Of a stretch of DNA of 22,742 nucleotides, positions 1-8,188 are shown one piece after another. The notes under the pieces are model-generated. The model made no database searches. It was not told the origin of the DNA and saw only the letters and a program-made list of their open reading frames with translations. Both the position numbers and the translations under genes were made by a program. Within the stretch, counting starts at the first letter, position 1, and every line of letters starts with the position of its first letter. Origin of the DNA: Rhizobium sp. (GTDB lineage: Bacteria; Pseudomonadota; Alphaproteobacteria; Rhizobiales; Rhizobiaceae); assembly GCA_003527225.1 (NCBI GenBank), contig DPXQ01000075.1, positions 1 through 22,742 of the forward strand, in the 5' to 3' direction.

Positions 1-140
1 GACTCACATTCATGCATTGCCTTTCACTAGCCCGGCAGGAGGGGGAAGTCCCCGCGCCCTGTATGGTCCCATTGGCATTCCCGGTTCATATAGCGATCGC
101 AATCCCGTTTCGTAAGGGCGGCACTCCCCTCGAAATATGA
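1..140. other. Non-coding stretch at window edge
   Basis: This lies downstream of the NlpC/P60 gene, whose stop is at 141-143. Two plus-strand frames stay open from the window edge to stops at 113-115 and 138-140, but their codon third positions are not GC-rich like the real genes here and I recognise no protein. No convincing terminator is visible. One GCGATCGC octamer sits at 93-100. Confidence 0.4.
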
Positions 141-998
141 TCAGGCCACCGGCCGGCGATATCCGGTCGGCTGCTCGTAGAGCCAGCCGATGCGCTTGAC
201 CGCCGCCTCGAAATCTTCCCGCGCTACCGTCATGGTGTGACCATTGGCGTGAAGCAGCGTCTTTTCGTCTTCCATGATGCCGACATGGCCTTTCCAGAAG
301 ACCAGATCGCCGCGCATGAGTTGCGCGCGGTCGATCTCGGCGCCGAGACCCGCCGCCTGCATGTCCGTGTCGCGGGGTGCGGCCTGCCCGGTCATCATCA
401 GCGACAGCTGGACGAGGCCGGAACAGTCAATGCCGAAGCCAGATCGCCCGCCCCAGAGATAGGGCGTTTCGAGAAAGCGCGCGGCAATCGCGACATAGTC
501 CTTGCCGGCATATGTGCCGATTGGCAGGCAATGGGAGGCGATGACGGCACGACCGTCCGAAAGCAGGAAATACCGGGTGCCCCGGGTTTCGGCCTCCCCC
601 GTCACCGTGAGACGGCTGCCCATGGATATCGCCGCCGAGGCGGGAAATCGCAGATCCGTGCCCGGATAGAGGAACGTCCGCGGCACGGTCACATGATGCG
701 TCGGGGCGGGTGCCGGCTCGCCAAGAGCGGTCTCTGGCAGGTAGCCGACATAGCCGTCACTTGCCGCCTTGACCCAGGCCCAGCCGTCGGCGCGCTCGAA
801 AACCGTCACCTCCTCGCCCTGGAGGAGTTCGGTATCGATTCCCGTGGCAAGATCCGGTCTTGCCCGAAGGGCCACGACCGGCACGGCGATACGCGCCGGA
901 TGGCCGGCGACGAAGCGCCGAGCCTCGACCTCGCCCTCAAGGACTTCGTCGGCGAGATCGTCGCGATAGGCATTCAAGCGTCTGTCCAGTCCCATCAT
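141..998 (-). CDS. NlpC/P60-family cysteine peptidase with N-terminal SH3-like domains
   Basis: The 285-residue protein has SH3-like segments at about 37-92 and 100-160, then an NlpC/P60 papain-like domain at about 165-280. The nucleophile is Cys192 in GIDCSGL, with His238 in KGHVGIM and His250 in LLHANGH completing the active site. The family cleaves gamma-D-glutamyl-diamino-acid bonds in peptidoglycan peptides. There is no signal peptide or membrane segment, so a cytoplasmic role in recycling muropeptides, as for the YkfC-type dipeptidyl peptidases, is more likely than wall remodelling; this is inference. Two ATGs lie in tandem (996-998 and 993-995), preceded by a GAGAGG ribosome site that overlaps the stop of the upstream MarR-like gene, 6 bp away. 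It probably belongs to one operon with the M17 aminopeptidase. The family call is firm; the substrate is not shown. Confidence 0.9.
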   Translation of the reverse strand: MMGLDRRLNAYRDDLADEVLEGEVEARRFVAGHPARIAVPVVALRARPDLATGIDTELLQGEEVTVFERADGWAWVKAASDGYVGYLPETALGEPAPAPTHHVTVPRTFLYPGTDLRFPASAAISMGSRLTVTGEAETRGTRYFLLSDGRAVIASHCLPIGTYAGKDYVAIAARFLETPYLWGGRSGFGIDCSGLVQLSLMMTGQAAPRDTDMQAAGLGAEIDRAQLMRGDLVFWKGHVGIMEDEKTLLHANGHTMTVAREDFEAAVKRIGWLYEQPTGYRRPVA

Positions 999-1004
999 TG
1001 CCTC

Positions 1005-1355
1005 TCAAAATGTCAGGCTGCGTCCCTTTTCGATGACCAGATCACAGAATTTCTCCAGATAGAGCGCGCCGCTGACGGTTCGTTTTATGACCACGTTTCG
1101 CCGATCGCGTTCGTCACGGACCCGGTCGACGAGACCCATTTCGCCCATCGTGTCGAGCGCGCGGGTAATCACCGGCTTTGTGACGTTCAGGGTCGCTGCA
1201 AGGCCACGCACGGTATGCGGCGGCGGCACGAGATAGATCTGGAGCAGGATCGCCATCTGCCGCAGCGTCAGATCGCGTTTGTCCTGCTGCACCTGCTGCA
1301 GCGTTACCTTGTGCCAGAGGCCCAAAGCCTCGGAGGCGGTCAGTTCAACACTCAT
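1005..1355 (-). CDS. Small MarR-like winged-helix DNA-binding protein
   Basis: The protein has 116 residues. The centre (about 30-100) reads as a winged helix-turn-helix: LTLRQMAILLQIYL, then the recognition-helix region LAATLNVTKPVITRALDTMG, then a basic wing with DERDRRN. This matches the MarR-type fold, but the protein is shorter than the usual 140-160 residues, lacking most of the N-terminal dimerisation helices. No clear Shine-Dalgarno precedes the only available ATG (1353-1355), so it may be poorly translated or depend on read-through from the aminopeptidase gene 112 bp upstream. It lies between the aminopeptidase and NlpC/P60 genes on the same strand, so it could regulate that operon. 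The ligand and targets are unknown. Confidence 0.8.
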   Translation of the reverse strand: MSVELTASEALGLWHKVTLQQVQQDKRDLTLRQMAILLQIYLVPPPHTVRGLAATLNVTKPVITRALDTMGEMGLVDRVRDERDRRNVVIKRTVSGALYLEKFCDLVIEKGRSLTF

Positions 1356-1467
1356 CCGACGGTATCCGCGTGCCGGTCAACGACCCGTTCCTTTTCCGGC
1401 AATCGCCCGGCCATTGCAAGAGGCCGTGCAGGTCGCAAATGCCCGCAGCGGCCCGGTTGCAGCAATG

Positions 1468-2859
1468 TCAGCGCAGGCTGGTGCGCAGATAGCGGTAGAT
1501 CGCGCGGATCGCCTGGGCCTCGCCGCCGACCGGAGAATGAGGGCGCTCCGACGGAGCCCAGCCGAAGATATCGAAATGCGCCCAGCTGCGGCTGCGGGTG
1601 ACGAACCGCTTCAGGAACAGCGCCGCGGTAATGGCGCCCGCCATGCCGCCCGCCGGCGCGTTTGTGAGATCGGCGATCGGCGTCTTGAGGTTTTTCTCGT
1701 AACCCTTGTAGAGCGGCATGCGCCACAGGGGATCGTCGGTTTCGAGGCTGGCGTCGGCAAAGGCCTCGGCAAGTTCGTCATCATCCGTGAACACGGGCGG
1801 CAGGTCGGGTCCGAGCGCCACGCGGGCGGCACCCGTGAGCGTCGCCATATCGATCAGGAGGTCGGTATCCTCCTCGTCCGCATAGGCGAGCGCATCGGCG
1901 AGGATCAGCCGGCCCTCGGCATCGGTATTGTCGATCTGGACGGTCAATCCCTTGCGGCTGCGGTAGATATCGCCCGGCCGAAAGGCATTTCCGGCAATCG
2001 AATTCTCTACCGCCGGAATAATGACGCGCAGGTCAACCTTGAGCTTGGCGTCCATGATCATCAGCGCAAGACCCATGACGTTAGCCGCGCCGCCCATGTC
2101 CTTCTTCATCAGCAGCATCGAGGAGGAGGGCTTGATGTCGAGCCCGCCGGTATCGAAGCAGACACCCTTGCCGACCAGGGTCACACGGCGGTGTCCGTTC
2201 TTGCCCCAACGCATTTCGAGAAGGCGCGGAGCCTGGGCGCTCGCCCGGCCGACGGTGTGGATGAGCGGGAAATTGGCTTTCAGGAGATCGTCGCCCGCGA
2301 TCACCGAAACCTCAGCCTTGTAATGGGCGGCGAGCGCCCGGAAGGCCTGTTCGAGATCGGAGGGGCCCATGTCGTTCGTCGGCGTATTGATGAGGTCGCG
2401 CGCAAGGAAGACGCCGGCTAACTGCCGCTTGACATCGGTGGCATCGGCATCCTGCGGGATCAGCAGCTTCGGCTCGGCTGGTTTTTCCGCACGGTAGCGG
2501 TCGTAGGTATAGCTGCCGAGGCCATAGCCCAGCGCAAGGCGGTTGGCGGTCAGCGGGGCGGTCTCGATATGCCAGTCGCCGGCGGGCAACTGGCGGGCGA
2601 GCTTGCCCGCAAGAAACGGATTTCCCGACGGGTTGGCGCCGAGACCGAACAATGCGCCTCCGAGATGCCCGTCACCCGTCGGGATTAGAAGGAGCGCGCC
2701 GGCCTCCGCCGTGAATCCTGCCTTTTTCGCCCAGTCGAGTGCGATCGGATCGATCGTTCCGGTCTCGATATGGGCCGGGGTCACGGCGAAAATGGGAAGG
2801 GTCTTTCCGCTCTTGGTGCTGAAAGGGCTTTTTCTCTCGATGTACTGATAGGGCACCAT
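1468..2859 (-). CDS. M17 (leucyl aminopeptidase family) metallopeptidase
   Basis: The protein has 463 residues. The C-terminal catalytic domain carries the full M17 signature: Lys231 and Asp236 in VGKGVCFDTGG, catalytic Lys243 in DIKPSSS, Asp254 in KKDMGG, and Asp313, Glu315 and Arg317 in NTDAEGR. These match the two-metal ligands and catalytic Lys/Arg of E. coli PepA. M17 enzymes release N-terminal residues from short peptides in the cytoplasm, usually as hexamers. At 463 residues with a divergent N-terminal domain it resembles the shorter alphaproteobacterial paralogue more than classical PepA (about 500), so I give no symbol. The ATG at 2857-2859 is preceded by AAGG/AGGTT. It heads a group with the MarR-like and NlpC/P60 genes, and trimming of peptides released by the NlpC/P60 enzyme is a plausible joint role. 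Confidence 0.9.
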   Translation of the reverse strand: MVPYQYIERKSPFSTKSGKTLPIFAVTPAHIETGTIDPIALDWAKKAGFTAEAGALLLIPTGDGHLGGALFGLGANPSGNPFLAGKLARQLPAGDWHIETAPLTANRLALGYGLGSYTYDRYRAEKPAEPKLLIPQDADATDVKRQLAGVFLARDLINTPTNDMGPSDLEQAFRALAAHYKAEVSVIAGDDLLKANFPLIHTVGRASAQAPRLLEMRWGKNGHRRVTLVGKGVCFDTGGLDIKPSSSMLLMKKDMGGAANVMGLALMIMDAKLKVDLRVIIPAVENSIAGNAFRPGDIYRSRKGLTVQIDNTDAEGRLILADALAYADEEDTDLLIDMATLTGAARVALGPDLPPVFTDDDELAEAFADASLETDDPLWRMPLYKGYEKNLKTPIADLTNAPAGGMAGAITAALFLKRFVTRSRSWAHFDIFGWAPSERPHSPVGGEAQAIRAIYRYLRTSLR

Positions 2860-3003
2860 AACCTGCCTTCCATGGAATCAGTCGGAACTGGCGACATTAA
2901 CACTCCGTTAGGGTTAACAGATTATTGCTTGAGTGGAGGTTGCGCCGTCGCGTTTTCCCAAAACAGCGTCGACGCGAAAAAGAACCGACTCAGGGAAGCA
3001 ATC
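2860..3003. promoter_or_regulatory. Divergent promoter region, aminopeptidase / TPR lipoprotein
   Basis: These 144 bp separate two divergent starts and must carry both promoters. The middle (about 2895-2935) is clearly more AT-rich than its surroundings and contains TTAACACTCCGTTAGGGTTAAC (two bases split here for clarity: TTAA at 2897-2900, TTAG at 2908-2911, TTAAC at 2914-2918). TTAA-N7-TTAG resembles a CtrA box with two mismatches. I could not place -35/-10 elements with confidence. Confidence 0.4.
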
Positions 3004-3825
3004 ATGGTCGCTCGGGAACCCTTGTCACGCCGTCAACCGACATTTCTCGCCAGCGTGTGCATACTCGCCGTGACGGCGATGCTCGCCGGCTGCGCGACGA
3101 CGAAGGATCCCACGAAGACCGGCTCAATCGCCAGGCTCTCGAAGCCGGTGGAGAGCATGACCGCGCCGGAACTCGCCAGTGCCTCCGAGACAATCGGCAA
3201 GGCCTATGACCGCAATCCCAAAGACCGCAACACCGGCCTTACCTATGCCACCATCCTGATGATGACCGGGCGCAATACACAGGCGCTGGCAGTCATGCAG
3301 CAGGTCGCGATCGCCCATCCGAGCGATCGCGAGGTGCTTGCGGCCTATGGCAAGGCGCAGGCCGCGGCGGGCCAGATGGAACAGGCGCTTGCAACCATCG
3401 GCCGCGCGCAGACGCCCGATCGCCCCGACTGGAAGCTCTATTCCGCCGAAGGCGCCGTCCTCGACCAGCTCGGCCGGTCGGACGAGGCGCGCAGCCGCTA
3501 TCGGATGGCGCTCGACCTCAAGCCGAACGAGCCGTCCGTCCTCTCCAATCTCGGCATGTCCTATGTGCTGTCAGGCGACCTCAGGACGGCGGAGACCTAT
3601 CTCCAATCGGCATCGGAACAACCTGGCGCCGACAGCCGCGTGCGCCAGAACCTCGCGCTCGTGGTCGGGCTGCAGGGCCGTTTTGACGAGGCGGAGAAGA
3701 TCGCCCGGCAGGAACTCAACCCACAGCAGGCCGATGCCAACGTCACCTACTTGCGCGCGATGCTCACCCAGCAGAACTCCTGGAAGCAGCTTGCGGCCAA
3801 GGATACCGGCACCAGGACGAATTGA
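3004..3825 (+). CDS. tadD: TPR lipoprotein, TadD-like pilus assembly factor
   Basis: The protein has 273 residues. An N-terminal signal (about 11-29) ends in lipobox LAGC with Cys30, so it is a predicted lipoprotein. The rest is alpha-helical with TPR-like repeats at about 76-107, 110-136, 143-174, 177-208 and 211-240; the best match is GAVLDQLGRSDEARSRYRMA. TadD-type lipoproteins help the Tad secretin assemble at the outer membrane, and the nearby tadBC/cpa cluster supports that role. The frame is open upstream to 2770, but I chose the ATG at 3004 because AGGGA lies just before it and it gives a proper signal peptide. Unlike the rest of the cluster it is on the plus strand, separated from tadC by a LysE-type gene. 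Another TPR lipoprotein function cannot be excluded. Confidence 0.75.
   Translation: MVAREPLSRRQPTFLASVCILAVTAMLAGCATTKDPTKTGSIARLSKPVESMTAPELASASETIGKAYDRNPKDRNTGLTYATILMMTGRNTQALAVMQQVAIAHPSDREVLAAYGKAQAAAGQMEQALATIGRAQTPDRPDWKLYSAEGAVLDQLGRSDEARSRYRMALDLKPNEPSVLSNLGMSYVLSGDLRTAETYLQSASEQPGADSRVRQNLALVVGLQGRFDEAEKIARQELNPQQADANVTYLRAMLTQQNSWKQLAAKDTGTRTN
3305..3332. repeat. 10-bp perfect inverted repeat inside tadD
   Basis: TCGCGATCGC (3305-3314) and GCGATCGCGA (3323-3332) are exact reverse complements separated by 8 nt. Each arm contains the palindrome GCGATCGC. It falls within the coding frame, so it may be incidental to codon use (Ala-Ile-Ala, then Ser-Asp-Arg). Confidence 0.7.
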
Positions 3826-3854
3826 GACTTACGGGACAAGCCCGGCAAGCCCGA

Positions 3855-4499
3855 CTACCATAACCGCGTGGCAATCCCCTCACCCGCCAATCTGGCGCCG
3901 AGGCCCGCCATCACCGCTCCCGCGATCCGATCGATCCATCTCTTTGCCCGGGCATAGGCCCGGCGCGGTCCGTGGGCCGAGAAAACAAGCGCAACGGCGA
4001 GGTACCAGCCCGCCTCGATGGCGAACAACGCCGGCGCGAGCGCGACCAGCATCCAGACTTCCGGATCGGCCGGAAGCAAGGCCGCGAATATGCTGCCGTA
4101 GACGATAACCGTCTTGGGGTTGCTGAGCTGGGTCAGCAATGCCGCCGCAAAGATGCGGCCGAGCGAACCGCGCTCCACCTTCTCTTCGCTCTGAGCCGAA
4201 AGGGGCGCGGAGGCCTGGCTCCAGATGCGGAAGCCCAGATAGATCAGATAGATTCCGCCGCAGATCTTCAAAAGCGTGAAGACCTCCTCGGCCCGAACCA
4301 GAAGCGCGCTCAGCCCGAAAAGCGCCAATGCGGCGAATGTCGCTCCGCCAGCGCCCATTCCGAGCGCTGCGGCGATGCCCGCCGAACGCTTGCCCGCGAT
4401 CGCAGTGCGGCTGACGAGGATGAAGCTCGGGCCTGGGCTCATCGCGCCGATCAGGATTGCGCCGAGGATGCTGAAAAATGCGACTTGCGAAGACATCAT
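3855..4499 (-). CDS. LysE/RhtB-family amino-acid exporter
   Basis: The protein has 214 residues with about six hydrophobic segments. The family hallmarks are SPGPSF (21-26) in the first membrane segment, followed by FILVSRTAIAGKRSAG, and QLSNPKTVIVY (124-134) in the middle. LysE/RhtB proteins export amino acids or homoserine derivatives across the inner membrane; the substrate cannot be told from sequence. The frame is open to 4571, but I chose the ATG at 4497-4499 because CGGAG lies about 8 bp upstream and the family starts right before the first membrane helix. A second ATG directly follows. It converges on the TPR lipoprotein gene with 29 bp between stops. Its position between tadC and the TadD-like gene is unexpected and gives no evident clue to function. 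Confidence 0.88.
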   Translation of the reverse strand: MMSSQVAFFSILGAILIGAMSPGPSFILVSRTAIAGKRSAGIAAALGMGAGGATFAALALFGLSALLVRAEEVFTLLKICGGIYLIYLGFRIWSQASAPLSAQSEEKVERGSLGRIFAAALLTQLSNPKTVIVYGSIFAALLPADPEVWMLVALAPALFAIEAGWYLAVALVFSAHGPRRAYARAKRWIDRIAGAVMAGLGARLAGEGIATRLW

Positions 4500-4644
4500 G
4501 GCTCCGATCCATTCAGAGTTGACTGCCCAGGCGAGCGGCATCGATCGTGACCCGCGCTCCCCGATGGTCATCCACCTCTTTTCGCCAGTCGCGCGGTGAG
4601 GAAGGGATAGCTGCTTCGCGCATGCACCGCAATCGATGCCTGCT

Positions 4645-5631
4645 CTAGAATCTGTCGGAGACCTGAATGCCGGCCGGCCCCAGAATGACAGCGACGAGAA
4701 CAGGCAGGAAGAACAGGATCATCGGCACCGTCAGTTTCGGCGGCAAGGCGGCCGCCTTCTTCTCGGCCTCGTTCATGCGCTCGTCGCGGCCTTCCTGGGC
4801 GAGAACGCGCAGAGCCTGGGCGATAGGCGTACCGTAACGTTCGGCCTGGATCAGCGCCTGGGTCACGGCCTTGACGCCGTCGATCTGGGTACGCGTGCCA
4901 AGGTTTTCGAGCGCGGTGCGCCGATCCTGGAGAAAGGAGAGTTCGGCGGTCGTCAGCACCATTTCCTCGGCCAGTTCCGGAGACTGGTTGGCCATTTCTT
5001 CCGCCACCCTGCGCATTGCAGCCTCGATGGAAATCCCTGATTCAACGCAGATGAGCATCAAATCGAGCGCATCCGGCCAGGCGCGCTTGATGGAATGCTG
5101 GCGTTTGCTCATCCGGTTGGAGACGTAGATATTGGGCAGATAGAAACCGATATAGGCGCCGACGACGGTCGCCAGCAGGCGCACGGTAAAAGGCTTCTCG
5201 GCGAGGTTCCCGAGCACGAAAATCCAGATCGCCGCCAGCGTCACTGTGAGGAACGGCAAGAGGAAGCGGGCGACAAGGAAGATGTTCAACGCGTTTTGCG
5301 AGCGGAAACCGGCAGCGCGGAGCTTGTCCATGGTCGCGTCGTCGACGAGCGCCTGGCGCAGGTTGAACTTCTCGACGATCTGGCGCACCGACTGGTTGTT
5401 CGACGCACGCAGGCTTGCCTTTCCGTGAGAGCTTTCGGAATTCATGCGGGCGCGCTCGCGCGCGCGGATGAGATCGCGCTCGGTCGAGACCGCCTTCATG
5501 CGCTTCTCGAGGTCGCCACGCTCGAGATAGGGTACGGCAATCGTGTAGAGCGTCGCGAAAACGGCGATGGCGACGAGTACCGCGACGATCATGGCAGGAT
5601 CGGTCAATCGGGCGGCGAGTTCCTGCGTCAT
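4645..5631 (-). CDS. tadC: TadC, Tad pilus inner-membrane platform protein (GspF family)
   Basis: The protein has 328 residues. There is a hydrophobic segment at about 14-35, a charged linker, a hydrophobic pair at about 118-165, a GspF/T2SSF domain (about 185-300) with KRAWPDALDLMLICVESG and EAAMRRVAEEM, and a C-terminal hydrophobic segment (about 303-318). The charged stretch GRDERMNEAEKKA lies just before the last segment, as usual in the family. TadC pairs with TadB to form the inner-membrane platform on which the CpaF ATPase acts to assemble the Flp pilus. The ATG at 5629-5631 has AGGGA upstream and lies 12 bp after the tadB stop. It is the last gene of the minus-strand pilus run. I see no obvious terminator in the 145 bp before the LysE gene. 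Confidence 0.93.
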   Translation of the reverse strand: MTQELAARLTDPAMIVAVLVAIAVFATLYTIAVPYLERGDLEKRMKAVSTERDLIRARERARMNSESSHGKASLRASNNQSVRQIVEKFNLRQALVDDATMDKLRAAGFRSQNALNIFLVARFLLPFLTVTLAAIWIFVLGNLAEKPFTVRLLATVVGAYIGFYLPNIYVSNRMSKRQHSIKRAWPDALDLMLICVESGISIEAAMRRVAEEMANQSPELAEEMVLTTAELSFLQDRRTALENLGTRTQIDGVKAVTQALIQAERYGTPIAQALRVLAQEGRDERMNEAEKKAAALPPKLTVPMILFFLPVLVAVILGPAGIQVSDRF

Positions 5632-5643
5632 GGCCAGCGTTCC

Positions 5644-6657
5644 CTAGATGTCGAAGTTGATCATGTTGCGCATCACCAGAATCCCGATCGACATCCAGAC
5701 GGCCGAAACGCCGAGAATCATGTGGCCACGCGGATCGGTAAAGAGAACCATGATGTATTGCGGCGAGGTCAGGTAGACGAGCGTGGCGACAATGAACGGC
5801 AGCGCGCCGATGATGGCGGCCGATGCCTTGGCCTCCATCGACAGGGCGTTCACCTTGGCCTTCATCTTCTTGCGGTCGCGCAGCACGCGCGACAGGTTTC
5901 CCAAGGCCTCGGAAAGATTGCCGCCGGCCTGGGACTGGATGGCGATGACGATCGCGAAGAAATTGATTTCCTGCAGCGGCATGGTGACGATCATCCGCTG
6001 GCAGGCTTCCGGAATGCTCAGGCCGACCTGCTGGGACTCGACGACGCGGCGGAACTCCGTCCTTACCGGCTCCTGTCCGTCGGACGCGATCAGCCGCAGC
6101 GCATCGTTGAGCGGCAAGCCGGATTTGATGGAACGAACCATCACGTCGAGGGAATTGGGAAATTCGGCGAGGAACTTCTTCTGCCGCCGCGAGACGAGAA
6201 AACCGAGCACCCAGCGGGGCACGCCGAGGGCCGCGACAAAGCTGAGACCGACGCTGACGAGAAGCGGCAGGCCGCCGAGAAAGGCAAAGACCAGAACGAC
6301 CACGCCGAAGACGGCACTGAAGATATAATATTGCGTCAGCGAGATCGACAGCCCGGCCTGCACAAGGCGAGACTTGATGCTCGTGCTCGCCATCTTCTTG
6401 GTTTTTTCCTGCTGCTTGCGCTCGATGTCCTTCAACGAATCCTGGACGGATTTCCGTCGCTTGGAGATTTCCTGCACCCGATCGCGCGCAGCCTTGACCT
6501 TCAGATGGTCGGTTTCGGCCGACTTGACCCGGCTGATGCGGCTTTCCGTCTTCTTCTCTACCTCGATACGGGAATAAAGAACGCCGTAGGCTATGGCGCC
6601 CGCGGCGATCGCAACCAGAACGATGATGAGCAATACCGTCAGATCCAGCCCGAACAT
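5644..6657 (-). CDS. tadB: TadB, Tad pilus inner-membrane platform protein (GspF family)
   Basis: The protein has 337 residues. One membrane helix (about 6-27) is followed by a long basic, probably coiled-coil region rich in Lys/Arg/Glu (about 30-95), two further hydrophobic segments (about 108-155), a T2SSF domain with EFPNSLDVMVRSIKSGLPLN and QSQAGGNLSEALGNLSRVLR, and two C-terminal hydrophobic segments. This is the usual TadB layout. With TadC it forms the platform that couples CpaF ATP hydrolysis to pilin extraction. I chose the ATG at 6655-6657, 5 bp after the cpaF stop, with AAGGGGG upstream; the frame runs far further upstream, but only as the antisense-free overlap of cpaF in another frame. 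Homology is clear through the SGLPLNDALRLIA and GNLSEAL segments. Confidence 0.93.
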   Translation of the reverse strand: MFGLDLTVLLIIVLVAIAAGAIAYGVLYSRIEVEKKTESRISRVKSAETDHLKVKAARDRVQEISKRRKSVQDSLKDIERKQQEKTKKMASTSIKSRLVQAGLSISLTQYYIFSAVFGVVVLVFAFLGGLPLLVSVGLSFVAALGVPRWVLGFLVSRRQKKFLAEFPNSLDVMVRSIKSGLPLNDALRLIASDGQEPVRTEFRRVVESQQVGLSIPEACQRMIVTMPLQEINFFAIVIAIQSQAGGNLSEALGNLSRVLRDRKKMKAKVNALSMEAKASAAIIGALPFIVATLVYLTSPQYIMVLFTDPRGHMILGVSAVWMSIGILVMRNMINFDI

Positions 6658-6662
6658 CGCCG

Positions 6663-8156
6663 TCAGACCCCCTTGGTTTTCTGTTCCATGAGGTCGAGAG
6701 CCGCAGCGAGGCGGCGCTCCTCGTTGTAGTAGCGGGCGCGGTCCCAGAAATGCGGCTTGCCGATGCCGGTCGAGACATGCCGGCCGATGATCTTGCCGTT
6801 CATGTCCTCGCCCTCCATCTCGTAGCGGACGAGATCCTGGGTAACGATCACGTCGCCCTCCATGCCGATCACCTCGGTGATATGGGTGATGCGCCGCGAG
6901 CCGTCGCGCAGACGTGCGGCCTGGATGATGACGTCGACCGAGCCGGAGATGATTTCGCGCACGGTCTTGGCCGGCAGGCTGAAGCCGCCCATCGCGATCA
7001 TCGATTCCATACGGCTCAGGCATTCGCGCGGGGTATTGGCGTGGATCGTGCCCATGGAACCGTCGTGACCGGTGTTCATCGCCTGGAGCAGGTCGAAGAC
7101 CTCGGGCCCGCGCACTTCGCCGACGATGATGCGTTCGGGACGCATGCGCAGGCAGTTCTTGACCAGATCGCGCATGGTGATCTCGCCTTCGCCCTCGATA
7201 TTGGGCGGACGGGTTTCCAGACGCACGACATGAGGCTGCTGCAGCTGCAGTTCGGCGGTATCCTCGCAGGTGATGACGCGCTCGTCGGTATCGATATAGC
7301 GTGTCAGGCAATTGAGAAGGGTCGTCTTGCCCGAGCCGGTACCGCCGGAGATGACCACGTTGCAACGGACGCGTCCGATGATCTGCAAGACCTCGGCGCC
7401 TTCGGGCGTGATGGCGCCGAATTTCACCAGCTGGTCGAGATTGAGCTTGTCCTTCTTGAACTTGCGGATCGTGAGCGCCGGACCGTCGATGGAAAGAGGC
7501 GGGGCGATGACGTTGACGCGCGAGCCGTCGGGAAGACGGGCGTCGCAGATCGGGCTCGATTCGTCGACGCGGCGGCCGACCTGGCTGACGATGCGCTGGC
7601 AGATCGACAAGAGCTGCGAATTGTCGCGAAAGCGGATTTCGGATTCGATCGTCTTGCCGTTGACTTCGATGAAGGTCTGGCCGGCTCCGTTGACCATGAT
7701 GTCGGCGATATCGTCGCGCGCCAGAAGCGGCTCCAGCGGACCGTAGCCGAGAACGTCGTTGCAGATATCCTCGAGCAGTTCCTCCTGCTCGGAAATCGAC
7801 ATCGCGAAGTTCTTGATGGTGATGATGTCGTTGACGATGTCGCGGATTTCCTCGCGCGCGCTCTCGCCGTCGAGCTTGGCGAGCTGCGACAGGTCGATCG
7901 TATCGATCAGCGCCGAGAAAACCTGGGATTTGGTATCGTAGTAATCCTCGGTGCGCGCGGGTCGCTTGCGTGCCGGCGCCTGCATCGGAGGCGGGGTTAC
8001 CTGCTGGCGCGGAGGGGCGTCATCACGCACTGGCGCTGCGGCAGCGACGGGTGCCGCCGCCTGTTGGGGCGATGAGACGGGAGGCGCGACCGGGGCCGCA
8101 GTACCCGCGCCCAATCCGCCCTTTCCAAATCCGTCGCTTCCGCGTCTGCCAAACAT
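6663..8156 (-). CDS. cpaF: CpaF/TadA, Tad pilus assembly ATPase (GspE/VirB11 superfamily)
   Basis: The protein has 497 residues. A Pro/Ala-rich, probably disordered N-terminus (about 15-65) precedes the conserved N-terminal domain (about 75-240) and the secretion ATPase core. Walker A is GGTGSGKTT (271-279, Lys277), the Asp box is [11 protein letters not shown] (296-306), Walker B is [12 protein letters not shown] (339-350, Glu347), and the His box is [12 protein letters not shown] (363-374). This hexameric ATPase drives Flp pilus extension and, in some species, retraction. The ATG at 8154-8156 lies 32 bp downstream of cpaE, with AAGGGA somewhat far upstream. All catalytic elements are intact and the length is normal. 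Confidence 0.96.
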   Translation of the reverse strand: MFGRRGSDGFGKGGLGAGTAAPVAPPVSSPQQAAAPVAAAAPVRDDAPPRQQVTPPPMQAPARKRPARTEDYYDTKSQVFSALIDTIDLSQLAKLDGESAREEIRDIVNDIITIKNFAMSISEQEELLEDICNDVLGYGPLEPLLARDDIADIMVNGAGQTFIEVNGKTIESEIRFRDNSQLLSICQRIVSQVGRRVDESSPICDARLPDGSRVNVIAPPLSIDGPALTIRKFKKDKLNLDQLVKFGAITPEGAEVLQIIGRVRCNVVISGGTGSGKTTLLNCLTRYIDTDERVITCEDTAELQLQQPHVVRLETRPPNIEGEGEITMRDLVKNCLRMRPERIIVGEVRGPEVFDLLQAMNTGHDGSMGTIHANTPRECLSRMESMIAMGGFSLPAKTVREIISGSVDVIIQAARLRDGSRRITHITEVIGMEGDVIVTQDLVRYEMEGEDMNGKIIGRHVSTGIGKPHFWDRARYYNEERRLAAALDLMEQKTKGV

Positions 8157-8188
8157 ACCCGCTACCCGTTCCCTTTGCGAAACTCAGA

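Noticed and set aside
2770..3003. Upstream extension of the TPR lipoprotein by 78 residues
   Set aside because: It would overlap the divergent aminopeptidase start and bury the lipoprotein signal; the ATG at 3004 has a ribosome site.
5042..6778. Long minus-strand frame overlapping tadC, tadB and the end of cpaF
   Set aside because: The product is Arg-rich with no domain, while the other frame encodes clear TadB and TadC.
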